Shown here: one piece after another, positions 1 through 11,321 of the stretch | Layout of the letters: the number at the start of each line of letters is the position of its first letter | How positions within the stretch are numbered: position 1 is the first letter of the stretch | Assembly (NCBI GenBank): GCA_028554745.1 | Contig: JAQOTN010000051.1 | Coordinates: 186,001 to 250,000, forward strand | Direction: 5' to 3' | DNA length: 64,000 bases | Origin: Blastocrithidia nonstop | Taxonomy: Eukaryota > Euglenozoa > Kinetoplastea > Trypanosomatida > Trypanosomatidae | Notes under the pieces: generated by a model | What the model was told of the DNA's origin: nothing | Database searches by the model: none | Seen by the model: only the letters and a program-made list of their open reading frames with translations | Position numbers and translations under genes: made by a program

Positions 1-262
1 ATGCTTTATTACTTTAACTTTACATTAGTAGATTTGCCACGTATTTTCCGTAGAAATTTTTTGTCAAATCGTAAATTAATCCTGTATTGCCTTTTATTAA
101 TTTTTGTAGCTCTTGCTTTGTTTCGCTACTACTCTGAAGAATCTTTTGTAATACGATTGAACCGTTTTGGTGCAATGCTATTTCCATGAAATGTGGTTTT
201 ATTTTGGTGTTTATTAAGTTCACACGGCCAGCATCGTCTAGTAAATTTATCAACGTTGTCAA
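1..262 (-). CDS. Pumilio/PUF-like repeat protein, partial
   Basis: Read on the minus strand from 262 leftwards, this frame encodes two helical repeats that look like Pumilio (PUF) RNA-binding repeats: one around HFMEIALHQNGSIVLQKIL and the next around LTKNFYGKYVANLLM. PUF-family proteins bind single-stranded RNA and control mRNA stability or rRNA maturation. A TAA at 20-22 is followed by more coding-like sequence (ESESNKA), so I read it as Glu and the gene runs off the left edge. No in-frame ATG lies between the repeat region and the first plus-strand gene at 469. The frame stays coding-like to about 382, so the true start is unresolved. It may be 5' truncated, frameshifted, or a relic at the strand switch. 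The family call rests on about 85 residues and is tentative. Confidence 0.45.
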
Positions 263-468
263 TATTGTTTAATTAAATAAATTTAATTTGGATTATTTTG
301 TTGATTATTTTTTTACAGTTATATCAAAGACGATTAGAATAAATTTGCTAAATTTTATTAATTTACTACTATTAAAATCATTAAATTAAGCTTGTTCTAT
401 AAGTGTTTTTTTGCATACTTCTGTTTTATATTATTTAGTTGTGATTTTAGTTTCACTAGAAAGTAATA
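263..468. other. Divergent strand-switch region
   Basis: AT-rich spacer between the minus-strand Pumilio-like frame and the first of 17 plus-strand genes. In trypanosomatids, divergent strand switches are where RNA polymerase II starts polycistronic transcription in both directions; that this one does so is inference. Two TAG/AG dinucleotides after T-rich sequence (AG at 437-438 and 449-450) are candidate trans-splice acceptors for the gene starting at 469. Confidence 0.4.
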
Positions 469-3400
469 ATGCTTAACGTCAACGCGACATAGTTTGTGCC
501 CAAAAGGCACGTATAAGTTTGCTCCTAACAGTTAAATGTACAGTCGCACTTATTTGATCGAGTAAGGTGTATTAAAGATGTAAAACACGCACTTCGTCAA
601 ACACATTACAATGAGATTAATTAAATTGAAACCAACACAAAAATATTTCATATTTAATAAGGTAACGCTGAAATCACAAGCTTATTATTAACACAAGATA
701 AGAACGTTGTACTTGCTAAACTTTTTTCTTAATTATTTTTTTAATTACGCCAGGCTAATAATGTTAGTGATGTTGATGCAGCGCTACAGGGCTTTTTGTA
801 TAGTAGATATGACATTCCTAATCACTGCTTGAATGGTAAAGAATTGAGTCAAAATCAATGTTTACAAGATAACACTGGTTTCTTAGTTTGTTCGTGCTTA
901 CCTAATTCCGCGTGCACTTAAGATTTTTGTAAATTAATTACAGTATAATTCATAAGATTTGTGGAAGAAATGTTTCTTTGCCAAAATATTGGTACGGTAG
1001 GGTACAAAACATGATTAAAGTCGACTTCGTATTTATCTAAACACACCTAAGTGAACAGAGTACACACATTTTTTGCTATTTTAGATCATAGTTGTATAAA
1101 TGATATTGATCACTGTTAACATTATGTCAATAACGTTCATATATCGTTGCATAATTTTTGCTTAAATAGTGTATTATTTAACAGTAAAAGATTTTATTAA
1201 TTTGGTTCGATAATACGGTATTTACAATGCCGTAAGACTACTGTTAACATTCACATCGTTCTTGACTAACAATCGAATATGCCGATTAATCAAAATAAAA
1301 GCAATCTTGACATGCAACATGTTGATACTATTAATATTGAAACAATCGATATTGCAAATGTATAGTTATTAAACGTCATCTCAAATATTAAGAAGTAATT
1401 ATAAATATAACAAAAATGAAATAGTCAAAAACATTTATATGTGCTTGTACAGAATGAAAAGTAATGTGCTGATCCATTGTATTATTTAACTATTCATTAC
1501 ATTGTGCACGTTTTATCCAAAAATTTTGCCTCAATATGCAATATTACGGTATAAATGCCTACTTTACGCTCGTCATCAATTTTTTCTGACTTATGCCCAG
1601 ATAACATTGATTAAAATAAAGCTAATACTAACAAATTACAAATATTGTAGAAGAAATGGTGTAGTCAATCTAAGGAGTCTGCAAAGCAAATTTGTAACAA
1701 GTAAAGTGTTAGGCTGTCAGTATTTTGTTGTTAATAACACATTCATTTCTTAGATGACACTAACGATGATAATAAAATACGTGCTTTAAGTGTTATAACT
1801 GACAAAGTTATGTAACCTAGTACGTTCAGATTTGTGCTGGAAAATGTGCTTTTGTACACTTCTAAAGTTAGCTAAACTGACCAGACGCGTGGTGTATTTT
1901 CCAAAAACTATTTATAACTCGATAAATCAATCAACATGTCAAACATAAATAATATTGCGTAAATGTGCATCCACAACAAGTTCAGCGCTTGTCGTCGTCC
2001 AGTGGGAGTATAAGTATTACTTTGCGTAGATCACCGTGGTGATTGTTTTGTTATTGACAAAACAATGAGATCGTTTTCGATGATCAATCAACTTCCGCAC
2101 AAATTACCTTCTATAATGCATAACAGTATTTTTTCTGCTGTGCTAACTCCAACATCGTTGCGATGCAATACTACTGTTAACTAAAATTAGCTGCGCATTG
2201 TTATCACTGACGTGTATATGCTACAATCACATTAACTTTACACTTTACCTTTCGGCGAACGGTGACGTTATCTAAACATGTGCAGAATCGACGACGAAAT
2301 TGCTTGGCCACATGCCACGTATAATCACCACGTTGTAATTGTCAAAACACTTTACGTACCTCTGTAAAAGATCAAGCTACTATACGACTTACCAATAGCT
2401 GATTACATGACACTTGGTTTTTTTATACGCTCGAACAGTTGTATCTAATATAATGATATTTTTTGTAGATCTAACTATGATCAACAAGGCAATAACGTTA
2501 AAAATGCTTAACTTGCTAAAGAATGCTCTACCAAGTACAGTTAATAGATTAAAGAGTATAGCTACACTCAATAAATGATCTCTGTTTGAATGCCTGCATA
2601 ATCAATGACGGTATATTTCAGAGCGGGCAAAATATAAAGTGTTCTAAATGATGATGAAAATATAAATAACAATAGTGAAAGAGCAACTACATGCGTAACT
2701 GTTAAACGTGTCTGATTGCAGGTGTGTAATGGTAAGACCAAAACAATCTTAAATAGCAATAATAATGTTGTCAAAGTATAAAATAAGCAATTAGCTTCAC
2801 AACAAACAAAACAATGTAATAGTTAGTGTTTTGTGCATGATATTGAAGGCAACGCAGACATTAAATAACATGATGACTTTGTTAATTATTATCAATAATA
2901 TGCCGACTACGATGAACTAGCGTACCCATAATTACAATAAGGAGCAGTAGTGTAATGCGTTTGTGATAAAAATAGTAACGGCTCACACTGGTGAAGTGTG
3001 TTGCGTGTTGTTGACGTGACGAATGCAAACAATTTGTAGGTTGCTTCTGTGCAATAGGTTGATAAAGTCATATCTTTTCCTTATGCAGACTAATCTTTAA
3101 TATGTATGTTGCCTCATGCAGAAAAGTACATATGCAAATTATGTAATCGCGTAGACTTAATAGGCCAGACCAATGATACTAGTGTAAACGATTTTTGATG
3201 TAATGAGTGCTGGAAAGAAATGGGGTATGGTAACTGTAACTACTGTAAAGCTAAATATGTCAAAGGGGCATGAACTTAATAAGGTCAACTCTTCTACTGC
3301 GAAAGGTGTTGATACTCTTTTACGTAGATTAACAGGGATGCATAGATTGGTTATTTTATACCTCCTCCAGCTAATTCATCGTACTGCTTACAAGTTAAAA

Positions 3401-4164
3401 CTCGCACAATATGTTTATTAATTGACATAATTAGTTCAAAATATTGCACAGATGATGTATTATAACTGTGCTGTGACGAAGCTGTACCTCGCAAATGAGT
3501 GCATAACATGACTCACAACTACATTGGTGTTGTGCAACAAGATAACGCAAACTACGCGTGTACTAATGATGTTGAGTTTCCTGCACCCGATCTACCACTG
3601 TCACACTACGAGTGCGTTCACGCTAATTGCTTTGCATAAATTTTTTGATCATAAGTAATAGCTAAAATACACCCTCATCAATTTCATGTTATTACATGCT
3701 TTATTGGATTTCCACAAACACTTTGCAGCGAAGACAGAATACGTCATTTTGTGGGCAGCATAGCCAATGCTCTTGTTCCTGGAGGCGTGTTAATAGGAAT
3801 GTTCGTTGACGCATAAACGCTTTTTCGCAAAGGAAACAACTACGTTACAAGCATTTGTTCAGCGTAATGAGACGAATATGCTAAACCGCAACTTGGCAAC
3901 ATTTTTCACTTTAAAACAAATTAGTGTGAAGAAAACACGTTCTCCGTCATTCCTGTAGATTTTCTCGTTGCTATAGCTGCATAGTTTTATTTACACACCA
4001 TACCTGCCGCGAGTGTGACGTTAGCGTAGTTAATTAAACGTGACAGTTCATGAGCGCAGAGTTTGTCAGCTGACGAAAAATAGTACTTGTCGTTAGTGCG
4101 CGCTTTCGCCTTTACAAAAATTGTTGACAGGAAAGCGGATAATAAAAACAATTTTATCAATTAA
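469..4164 (+). CDS. CGM1-like capping guanylyltransferase-methyltransferase, catalytic motifs degenerate
   Basis: A 1,231-residue frame with dozens of in-frame TAA/TAG. The middle matches the mRNA capping guanylyltransferase fold (EVLLCVDHRGDCFVID, then LYTLPFGERWRYL). The C-terminal third matches cap guanine-N7 methyltransferase (VLELCC..., RKWVHNMTHNYIGV, ALVPGGVLIG). This domain order is that of kinetoplastid CGM1, a bifunctional capping enzyme. Key residues are missing. The KxDG nucleotidyl-lysine motif aligns with R510-P-V-G. Motif III (LLDGE-like) aligns with FSAVL near residue 557. The SAM-binding GxGGDL after VLDLCC aligns with DEAVP at 1003-1007. Between the two domains lies a four-pair cysteine cluster (about residues 889-949). 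The N terminus opens with a PAM2-like stretch. I infer a non-catalytic paralogue or a decaying gene; an active CGM1 may lie elsewhere. The end is taken at TAA 4162-4164, followed by AT-rich spacer. Confidence 0.75.
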
Positions 4165-5368
4165 ATTTGATTGCAATAACACTTTATATTTGAAAAAAAT
4201 AATTTTGTTGCTAAAGAATATATTTCAGTAAAAAGTAGTAATTTTACTCATGATGAAATAATAAAGGTAATTTAAGCATAAATTACAAAATAATATTAAA
4301 ATAATTTACAAATCACTCATAACTATTTTATTATTGGTGTAATATTACAAGATTTTAAAATACATCTATCTTTATTTATTTTTATTACTATTTACAAATC
4401 TACCACTTATTTATCATTATTGTGCGTTTGTTTGTGTGTTATCCCTGTAATTGAAAACATATTTACTATAAATATTTGATCTTTTTGCTTATTTCGACAT
4501 TACTAATCATTGCAAGTAGTGATGACTAAAATAAACTCTTCTGAGTGATTATTTTTTTTGGTATCAAAATTTATAATATTAACAATTTTAGCCCGTTTTA
4601 TTTAATAACACAACACACAAACAGTTTTCCCTCTTCTTTTATCATTCTGTAACTATTTGTCAATTTTTTTGTGTACATGTATCTTAAACTACTAGTAGCA
4701 CAAAATTTTGACATGAACATTGTTTTATTGTATCTCTAATTTTATTGTGCCCTGCACATGTGATGTATTTGATGTAATTTATGTACCAAAGTAAAGAGTA
4801 AATCATTAAATTGAATGTATGTGATGTTGTAAAGAAAGTGTTTGTACGTCCATCCTTATCAAATACTTTTTTTAAAAAAACCTACAAAATTTTCTCTTTT
4901 TACTCTTACAAACACCTCACGTAATAAAATTTACATAGGTAAAATATTAAACCTATATTTTTGACATGTAGTAATTAACAAGTAATAACTAATCAATGAA
5001 TAACATTAAATAACTTTTAATTGCATAAATTTATAATTATACATTTGATAATGAAATAAAAACATATATTGCAAAAAATAAAGTTTGTAAAGTATTGTGG
5101 CAATAGTACATTAATCAATAATGATCAAAATGTAAATGTATTTGTATGCTTCGCTATCTCTTATATACTGACAATAAGAACATAAAAATTATATTTGTTT
5201 TAATTTATTAGATTAATTTTTTTTAGCCTTGTTCGTGCACGCTTGCAAAAATATAATTAATATCGAACACAGTTTGCTAGTTACTATCTATTAATTTCAC
5301 AAACACATAAGATATTCACACATATAATATAATTAAATACAAGACAAACTTTACACAAAATTGTCAAA
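4165..5368. other. Intergenic spacer
   Basis: About 1.2 kb of AT-rich sequence with short A and T runs and no frame with protein-like composition that I could follow. A T run ending in TAG (AG at 5225-5226) is a candidate trans-splice acceptor for the gene at 5369. Confidence 0.5.
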
Positions 5369-6673
5369 ATGTAAGTTAGTCCAGAAGTCGAGCAAAATAA
5401 GAATGCGCACAAGAAGAGTAAAAAAGTTAGTGAAAGGGCGATTAAGTTACGGTAAAAGCGGTAACGTAAGGCGCTGCAATAGTCAATGTGTAAGTGCCAA
5501 GAAAAGTGTGATGAGGCTATATCAATTCTCTACCCTGTAAGCAAAAATGCATAACCTAATTATACTAAAGCAAAAGTGGTTTTATAGAGCGGACTCGAAT
5601 TTTACAAAGACAACGCACAACTATATTTTTTATTAGGGTAATGTTATAGTGGAATGAAAAATATAAAAGATGCTATTATGCAATATTCTATCGCTCTCGA
5701 CAAGGACGCTCGTTATGTAGGTGCACTGTAAGCTCGAGCACAATGTTATTACTGACTAAAAGATTATACTCATGCTGCTTAAGATTGCACAAGTACAATA
5801 CAGATATAGCCTGGCAATGATCATGCGTTTAACATGCGCGGATTGTGCTTGTTCGAGTAACGTGTTCCAGGTCTGCGTCTGAGACGAGAGTTGTATGAAA
5901 GCTGTGTAAACAATTTCAAGAGAGCAACGTAGTTGAATCAAGCTAATTATCATGCCTTTGTCAATTTAGCAGCTGTATACGAACAACAAGGAGAGTTGAT
6001 ATAAGCTGTGTAAGCATATACGTAAGCATTACGAGCACGAAATGATTACACTTACGCTAAGTTTCGCCGTGCTTGTACATATCTGTCACTTGCGTAGTTG
6101 ATTGACTTCAAATACAATTTTACATTTACAAACACATAAAAATAAGTTATTCTACCGAATGCAACTGTTACTGCTCAGTAGAAAAGTCAATTGACTAGCA
6201 AATATTAAAACTCAACATTACGCTAAAATGTACTTGATCAACAAAATTGTAAATAACAATAATTGTAGTTAACTATAGCAAAGGATGTACAGAAAGAGCG
6301 AGAGTATGAAAAAGCACATGCGTAGTATATCAACTTTTTGCATAAAGCGGAAGAAGATTTTGTGTCCCTTTTGCCAATTTCTTCAGATAGTAATAAGTTG
6401 TTAGTTGATCCTATGATCACTTTGAAACTGTTTGGTTGCGCATTGAAAGAAAAGCAACTAAGTAAAGCGTAAAAATATTTACGTTGAAGCAGTGATATTT
6501 TAGCTGCTCGTTCAGGGCTAGTAAGCGAAGGACTTGCAGCACCGTTATAGGATGAAAAACTGATAGCTTAGGTGATTAGTATTTCTAAAGCGAAGTTGCA
6601 GTAGGCGTCCTAGATAAAAGTATAACCATTTCACATAAGCTGAAAAAAAGAATGAGCATTACCTTCTCTTTAA
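5369..6673 (+). CDS. TPR-repeat protein
   Basis: About 434 residues. Roughly residues 70-260 contain tandem tetratricopeptide repeats, with typical pieces such as LGECYSGMKNIKDAIMQYS, ALEARAQCYYWLKDYTHAAE and AFVNLAAVYEQQGELIEAVE. TPRs are protein-protein scaffolds; the partner cannot be told from sequence. The N terminus is Lys/Arg-rich and the C-terminal half is charged, possibly helical. The second codon is TAA (M-E-V-S), so translation must read TAA as Glu immediately after initiation. More than half of the Glu positions use TAA or TAG. No J domain or other catalytic domain is seen. The end is uncertain: TAA at 6671-6673 follows the last clearly coding stretch, but TAA at 6722-6724 is also possible. 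Confidence 0.7.
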
Positions 6674-7290
6674 AAATAACTAATTGAATTCGAAGTATTT
6701 GTACATAATAAATTAATAAATTAACAAATGAATAATTATACTAATTTGATTATTAGTGTGATTTTCTTTGTTTAATCAAATCACAATATCTATATTTATC
6801 TATATGTATGTAAATAAATTATTATTTATAGGTTGTTAGGCGTTGTCATCATTTCTTTACACATTTATTTTGATGTACAATAAATTTGTAATATTGATAC
6901 GGTAAATTTATTTTTTTTCCAACGTAAGATCATATAAACTCTTTAGGTCGTTGTTGTTTTTAATTGTTTTCCTTTTATTGTATTCAATACATAAATTAAG
7001 TGTCCATTAATCAATTTATGAAAACTAAACCATACTCTGCTCAACATATTCTCGTTTTTGTCACTCTTATACTTTTTCACTCAACTTTACATTTTTCCTA
7101 TTTTCTAAGTAGTACGTTAAATTTTTTTAAGAGACAGTGACCAGATTATTATTATTTTCTGTTAGCAAAATTTGCAACACTGCTCACTAATTAACTTATT
7201 GACAAAATTGCTCATTTTATTGCCTACTTGAACTGATTACTGGAAAAAATAAATAGAACTTTTCTGCACCCATAACATCATTGACTGAAC
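6674..7290. other. Intergenic spacer
   Basis: AT-rich with T runs and no recognisable gene. Contains pyrimidine-rich stretches (for example near 7126-7136) that could serve the downstream gene as splice signals. Confidence 0.5.
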
Positions 7291-7689
7291 ATGCTTCGGC
7301 GTACCGTCTTCTGTCGCAGCGAAGCTGTCAAAAATTTTATCTTCCCACATGGTTTACCTAAACGTACATTCCCCTTTCGCGAAGACTTACTTCACCCTCA
7401 GACAGCTCCTTATGTTAGTGGGTATTTTTTGACAAAGTATGCTATAGGTACACCTTTTCAGTTTCCGTTTATAATGTTGTTTTATCGATCTAGTATAGTT
7501 TGGTTTGTTTTATTTGTAGCGTACGATTTACTTTGAGGATTGCCGTTACCGTTTTCATCATAGGCAGAAACCGGCAAGCCGCATCACTTTTTCTTCGGCA
7601 ACAACGGTGGAGTGCCGCATCACTTTTGGGAATACCAAGACGGGTGAAAAGTTCCTAATACATCAGGTGTTCGTCGTTGGGTCGAGTAA
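7291..7689 (+). CDS. Small membrane protein, possibly mitochondrial
   Basis: A 132-residue frame from ATG to TAA at 7687-7689. The first residues (MLRRTVFCRSEAVKNF) resemble a basic amphipathic mitochondrial presequence. One hydrophobic segment spans about residues 59-82 (IMLFYRSSIVWFVLFVAYDLL region). The C-terminal tail is rich in His, Phe and Gly (KPHHFFFGNNGG). Internal TGA reads as Trp and TAG as Glu. The layout resembles small single-span accessory subunits of kinetoplastid respiratory complexes, but I do not recognise the family and that assignment is only a suggestion. GC content is higher than in the flanks, supporting a real gene. Confidence 0.55.
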
Positions 7690-8539
7690 ACACATGTTGC
7701 GTATTGTTTTTTCTTAGCGGTATGTCTTTTCAGTAGTGCAAACAAAAAATCTTATAATGTATATATACGAACATATTTCTTTCTGTGGTTTGATTAACGT
7801 ATTACTTTTCTTATATTTATGTACTTTGTGCTTTACTGCTGTTTTTTAACTTTTCGCCCGTTGTTTTATCAGGACAAAAAAAAAAGCACAACTTTTATGT
7901 AAATGGTATCGAATGCGTTTTACTAGTTTTGTAAATATAATTTGTCTTTGTTAGTATTATTGCTATTTATAGTAAGTGTTAGCATTTACTCTTTTGTGGT
8001 CTGTCCTATCCTATTGTCTTTATGTAGAGTATGTATACAAAAACATTCTGTTCATCAACAGGGGGGAACAAAAGAGTAACAATTTAACATATTATTTATG
8101 ACAGATCTCACTGTTTGCACTCACATTTATTTGCTTGTCTTTCTGTATATTTATTATTATTTTTTTTTTTTTGCTTAACAATTTAGCAACTTGTGCACTT
8201 TAAAGTTTCTGTAAATTAGTATAAATGAATATTCTTGTTTACAATTAACGTGTAACTGAACTAAAAGACATGTAAACTTATTAAAATCTCGCAAATATTA
8301 TTGCATTTGCGTTTCAAATTAGCATTTCTACATTTTTGCAGATAATTTTGGTGTATTTTTTTTCCTCTAATACAATTTAGCTAATTATTATTATTTACTG
8401 CATTAAGCATCAGGCTACGTCATAATAATTTTTGTTTCTAGCAAAAGGTAGACGTTTAGTATTTTTAGAGAAACGAATTCAGGTAAATACAAAATCAAAG
8501 GGTTTATTTTTTGAAAATATTATTTTTTTAGAAGTCAAT
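7690..8539. other. Intergenic spacer
   Basis: T-rich sequence including a long T run near 8158-8172. No protein-like frame seen. Holds the splice acceptor for the kinase gene at its right end. Confidence 0.5.
8504..8531 (+). promoter_or_regulatory. Likely trans-splice acceptor for the kinase gene
   Basis: A T-rich tract ends in TAG (AG at 8530-8531), eight bases before the ATG at 8540. This is the usual kinetoplastid arrangement of polypyrimidine tract, AG, short 5' UTR and ATG. It decides the start of the next gene: a second pyrimidine tract at 8801-8822 lies inside the coding frame and is therefore not the preferred site. Confidence 0.5.
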
Positions 8540-10570
8540 ATGTCGAATTTAGTTACAGTTTTGCATCTATTACAGTTGTTAAAATAAAAATCTATCGAGT
8601 CTACAAGAGAGATGATGCCAAAAATATAAAAGTATAATGCGCTAAATAAATAATCTGCAAACTAGCGTAAAAATAAAATGAAGTAAAATTAGCAAAATTA
8701 ACATGATGACACACAGTTGTTATAGGTAACTAAAACAGCTAATCAAGCAACCGTACAAAAAAGTAAAAAATTGTAAAAATAATAATAGTAGTAAACACAA
8801 CACCCCCTTTTCTCCTCTTCAGGCAATACATAATCACTTATTTAACTTGTGTAAACATCAGATAAGCAAAATGACGGTACTAACTATCATTCTAACAATA
8901 CCGCAAAGAGCGCAAATAGATAACTCGCAAAGTTTAGCAGATAATTGGCTGTCAGTTCTGTCAAAAATAATGCATAAGCGATGTCAGGAGGCAATGTTCT
9001 TTTACCTTAAGAGAAGAGTCAAAACTCAATTATTGCGATTGATGATATTTTTACATCAAAAAACGACACTCTCAGGTAGCACAGTAATTCACTCGACAAT
9101 GCCGTAGCAAAAGACTTAAAAAAGTGGTGTTTTGCCAATTACACTCAACTTGCTGCGTCAAAACGTTTGTAAGCATCATTATCGACATAGCCGAATTACG
9201 TGATAGCTACTGTTAATGATAGCACAAATAACAAATTATCTGTAATTTGCAGTGGTTAAATTATTGCTCATGGTGCACTATCTAGTGTTTATATCGGTCA
9301 CTTGCGCATTTAATTACATTGATAACAGCAATAACAGTAATAACAACAAATCTCTAATAATAACGATAGTATAAGGACAAAGCCCGACACATAAAAGCTG
9401 AATGTCGCCGTTATTATTAAAATAATTCATTCTTAGCCTACTAACATGCTTTTTAGCACAAAGTTTCTCGAGCATTGTGCATTTCCACTAATGAAGTAGC
9501 CGCATGACAACATTATATAAGTTTATAGTGTATAAATTTACATACCGTCACGTTAGTCAGTCTAACCTGTCAAGTACGATGCACATACATCTGACAAGAA
9601 CGCAATCGATGATAAATAGCATGAACATGGTAAAGTGCAAAATGCGTAAAACTATCCTTGACGCTTTACAGTAATATAAGAGATGGCAGAGGGTGGGTCA
9701 CTGCGGTAACTGATAAAGCACAGATAGGTTTTGACATTGTAATAGATACGATGATTGGCACTTTAGCTACTTCAGGGACTCAACCACTTGCACAATAAAT
9801 TACAGGTGGTACATAATGATGTGAAGCCTCTGAATATTTTACTTTGCAAGAAGAGAAGCTAAATTTATTCTGACAAATAGAGTTATACATAATTAACAGC
9901 ATCACCAACAAATGCAGAAGTTTCATCGAATAGAGCAAGATCAAGTGAAAAACAGCCGATTGCAAATTCACTACTTTAGTGAAGATGCAAATTGGCTGAC
10001 TTTGGTTTAATGACACCAATAAGTTTATCAAAATAACAAATGTAATTTGCACAGTAAACTCCGCGATAAATACTATAACATACTGCAAACCTGAAATAGA
10101 TTCGTGGATCTACTGGCTTTTTGTCACCGTAAATGTGTGTGGGCATGACGGGTAATCCAGTTAGTGACATTTGATCACTTGGAGTTACAATTTTTTACGT
10201 TGCAACTGGTTTCATGCCGTGATCTACGCTAGAAATGCAATACCCGTAGTTAATTATTAATAGCTATCGAACCTGCTATGCAAATGGCAAATTGTTTAGC
10301 AAAAGCAAACGTCAAATGTAGCAATCGACATAGCGCACTGCACATTCGACTTTTTGCAAATAGTCTTGCAAAACAATTTCAGATAACGATGACAATGTCA
10401 CAGAGGTTGATAACGTATGTTTTGGTCCAGTATTGTCTTAGCTAAATCATGCACAATATGATCCAGACCTTCGATCGTTTGTTCACTTGTGCTTAACTGA
10501 AAACTTTCTTGATCGGCCAAATGCAGCGACACTGCTAAAACATCCATTCTTAACACAAAGGACAAACTAA
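8540..10570 (+). CDS. Serine/threonine protein kinase (non-RD)
   Basis: 676 residues, with a kinase domain from about residue 235 to the C terminus. Visible motifs: a degenerate glycine loop (AHGALSSVY), the ATP-anchoring lysine in VAVIIK (K294), the catalytic loop VVHNDVKPLNILL (D427), DFG at 487-489, SPEM in place of APE, SDIWSLGVTIFYVATGFMPW, and a C-terminal HPFL. The HRD arginine is Asn (HND), making it a non-RD kinase whose activation-loop phosphorylation control may differ. STE/CAMK-like groups are possible; I cannot assign a family securely. Low-complexity inserts sit between the glycine loop and the lysine and between the catalytic loop and DFG. The N-terminal 230 residues are poorly conserved and full of TAA/TAG Glu codons. 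Stop is TAA 10568-10570. Confidence 0.85.
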
Positions 10571-11321
10571 TATGAAGGTAATAAAAATGATAACATCAAT
10601 AAGCACATTCGTGATACTTCAAATGCATTATATGTTAGATTGATATTTATTATTACATTACACCTGTAACAACTTGCATTCTCTGATAATAATTTTTTTA
10701 GTATTTCATGTTATATTGTTAGTTTAATTTTTTCCTATATTGCTTATTTTGTGACTAAACTGCTTTCACTTCATTCTTACATGTAAATAACTGTATAGCA
10801 TACTTCCTTTCTTTTAATTTTTTTCCCGTTACAATATAGCGTTTATGATATATGTTTCATGTGTGCAATACTAGATGTTAAGTGAATATAATTTAAGCTT
10901 CTTCACATTTTTTTTCTCGCTGTTCCTTCACATTTTTGAATAATTCAAAGAATAGCTTATTTTTCAAGAACAGAGTTTTGTAAAAGAAAAGCATTATTTT
11001 TTTTTGCAGACTAGCTGCTCAAGCAAGACAGCAGTTGCAATTGTAAGTGTGCTTGTAGTTTACTTATCTGCTCTTGTTGTTGCTGTTGTTGTTCTTTTGA
11101 GTACGCTGATACGCATCAGTGGATACTACTCACTCACAGATAAAATTATATATTTAGTGCATTGGACGTACACTCATAGATATCACACCATAGTGACACA
11201 AATAATTAATCAACTTTTTTTTCGTTATACAATTATTTTGTTGACAGTATATAATTATTTACATAAAATATTTTATAGTTGGTGTGTGAAAAACTTAGAA
11301 GGCGGGAAAAAATAATAAAAT
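10571..11321. other. Intergenic spacer and 5' leader
   Basis: T-rich spacer followed, after a splice-like T tract at 10995-11009, by about 310 bases of putative 5' leader. The leader is unusually free of TAA/TAG/TGA in the frame that joins the downstream transporter, but it has no ATG. Confidence 0.45.
10991..11009 (+). promoter_or_regulatory. Candidate trans-splice acceptor
   Basis: An A/T-rich stretch passes into about ten T and then GCAG (AG at 11008-11009). It is the strongest acceptor-like sequence upstream of the transporter ATG at 11322 and would give a long 5' UTR of about 310 bases. Confidence 0.45.

Noticed and set aside
1502-3421. Several short standard-code frames on both strands
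   Set aside because: They are shadows within the 1,231-codon capping-like gene; the correct frame becomes continuous once TGA/TAA/TAG are sense.
8801-8822. Pyrimidine tract ending in CAG as the splice site of the kinase gene
   Set aside because: The kinase frame is already coding-like upstream of it, back to the ATG at 8540, which has its own T tract and AG; it could still be an alternative site.
9780-10170. Minus-strand open frames of 64-102 codons
   Set aside because: They lie antisense to the catalytic core of the kinase gene, which has all its motifs in the plus strand; the minus frames show no family resemblance.
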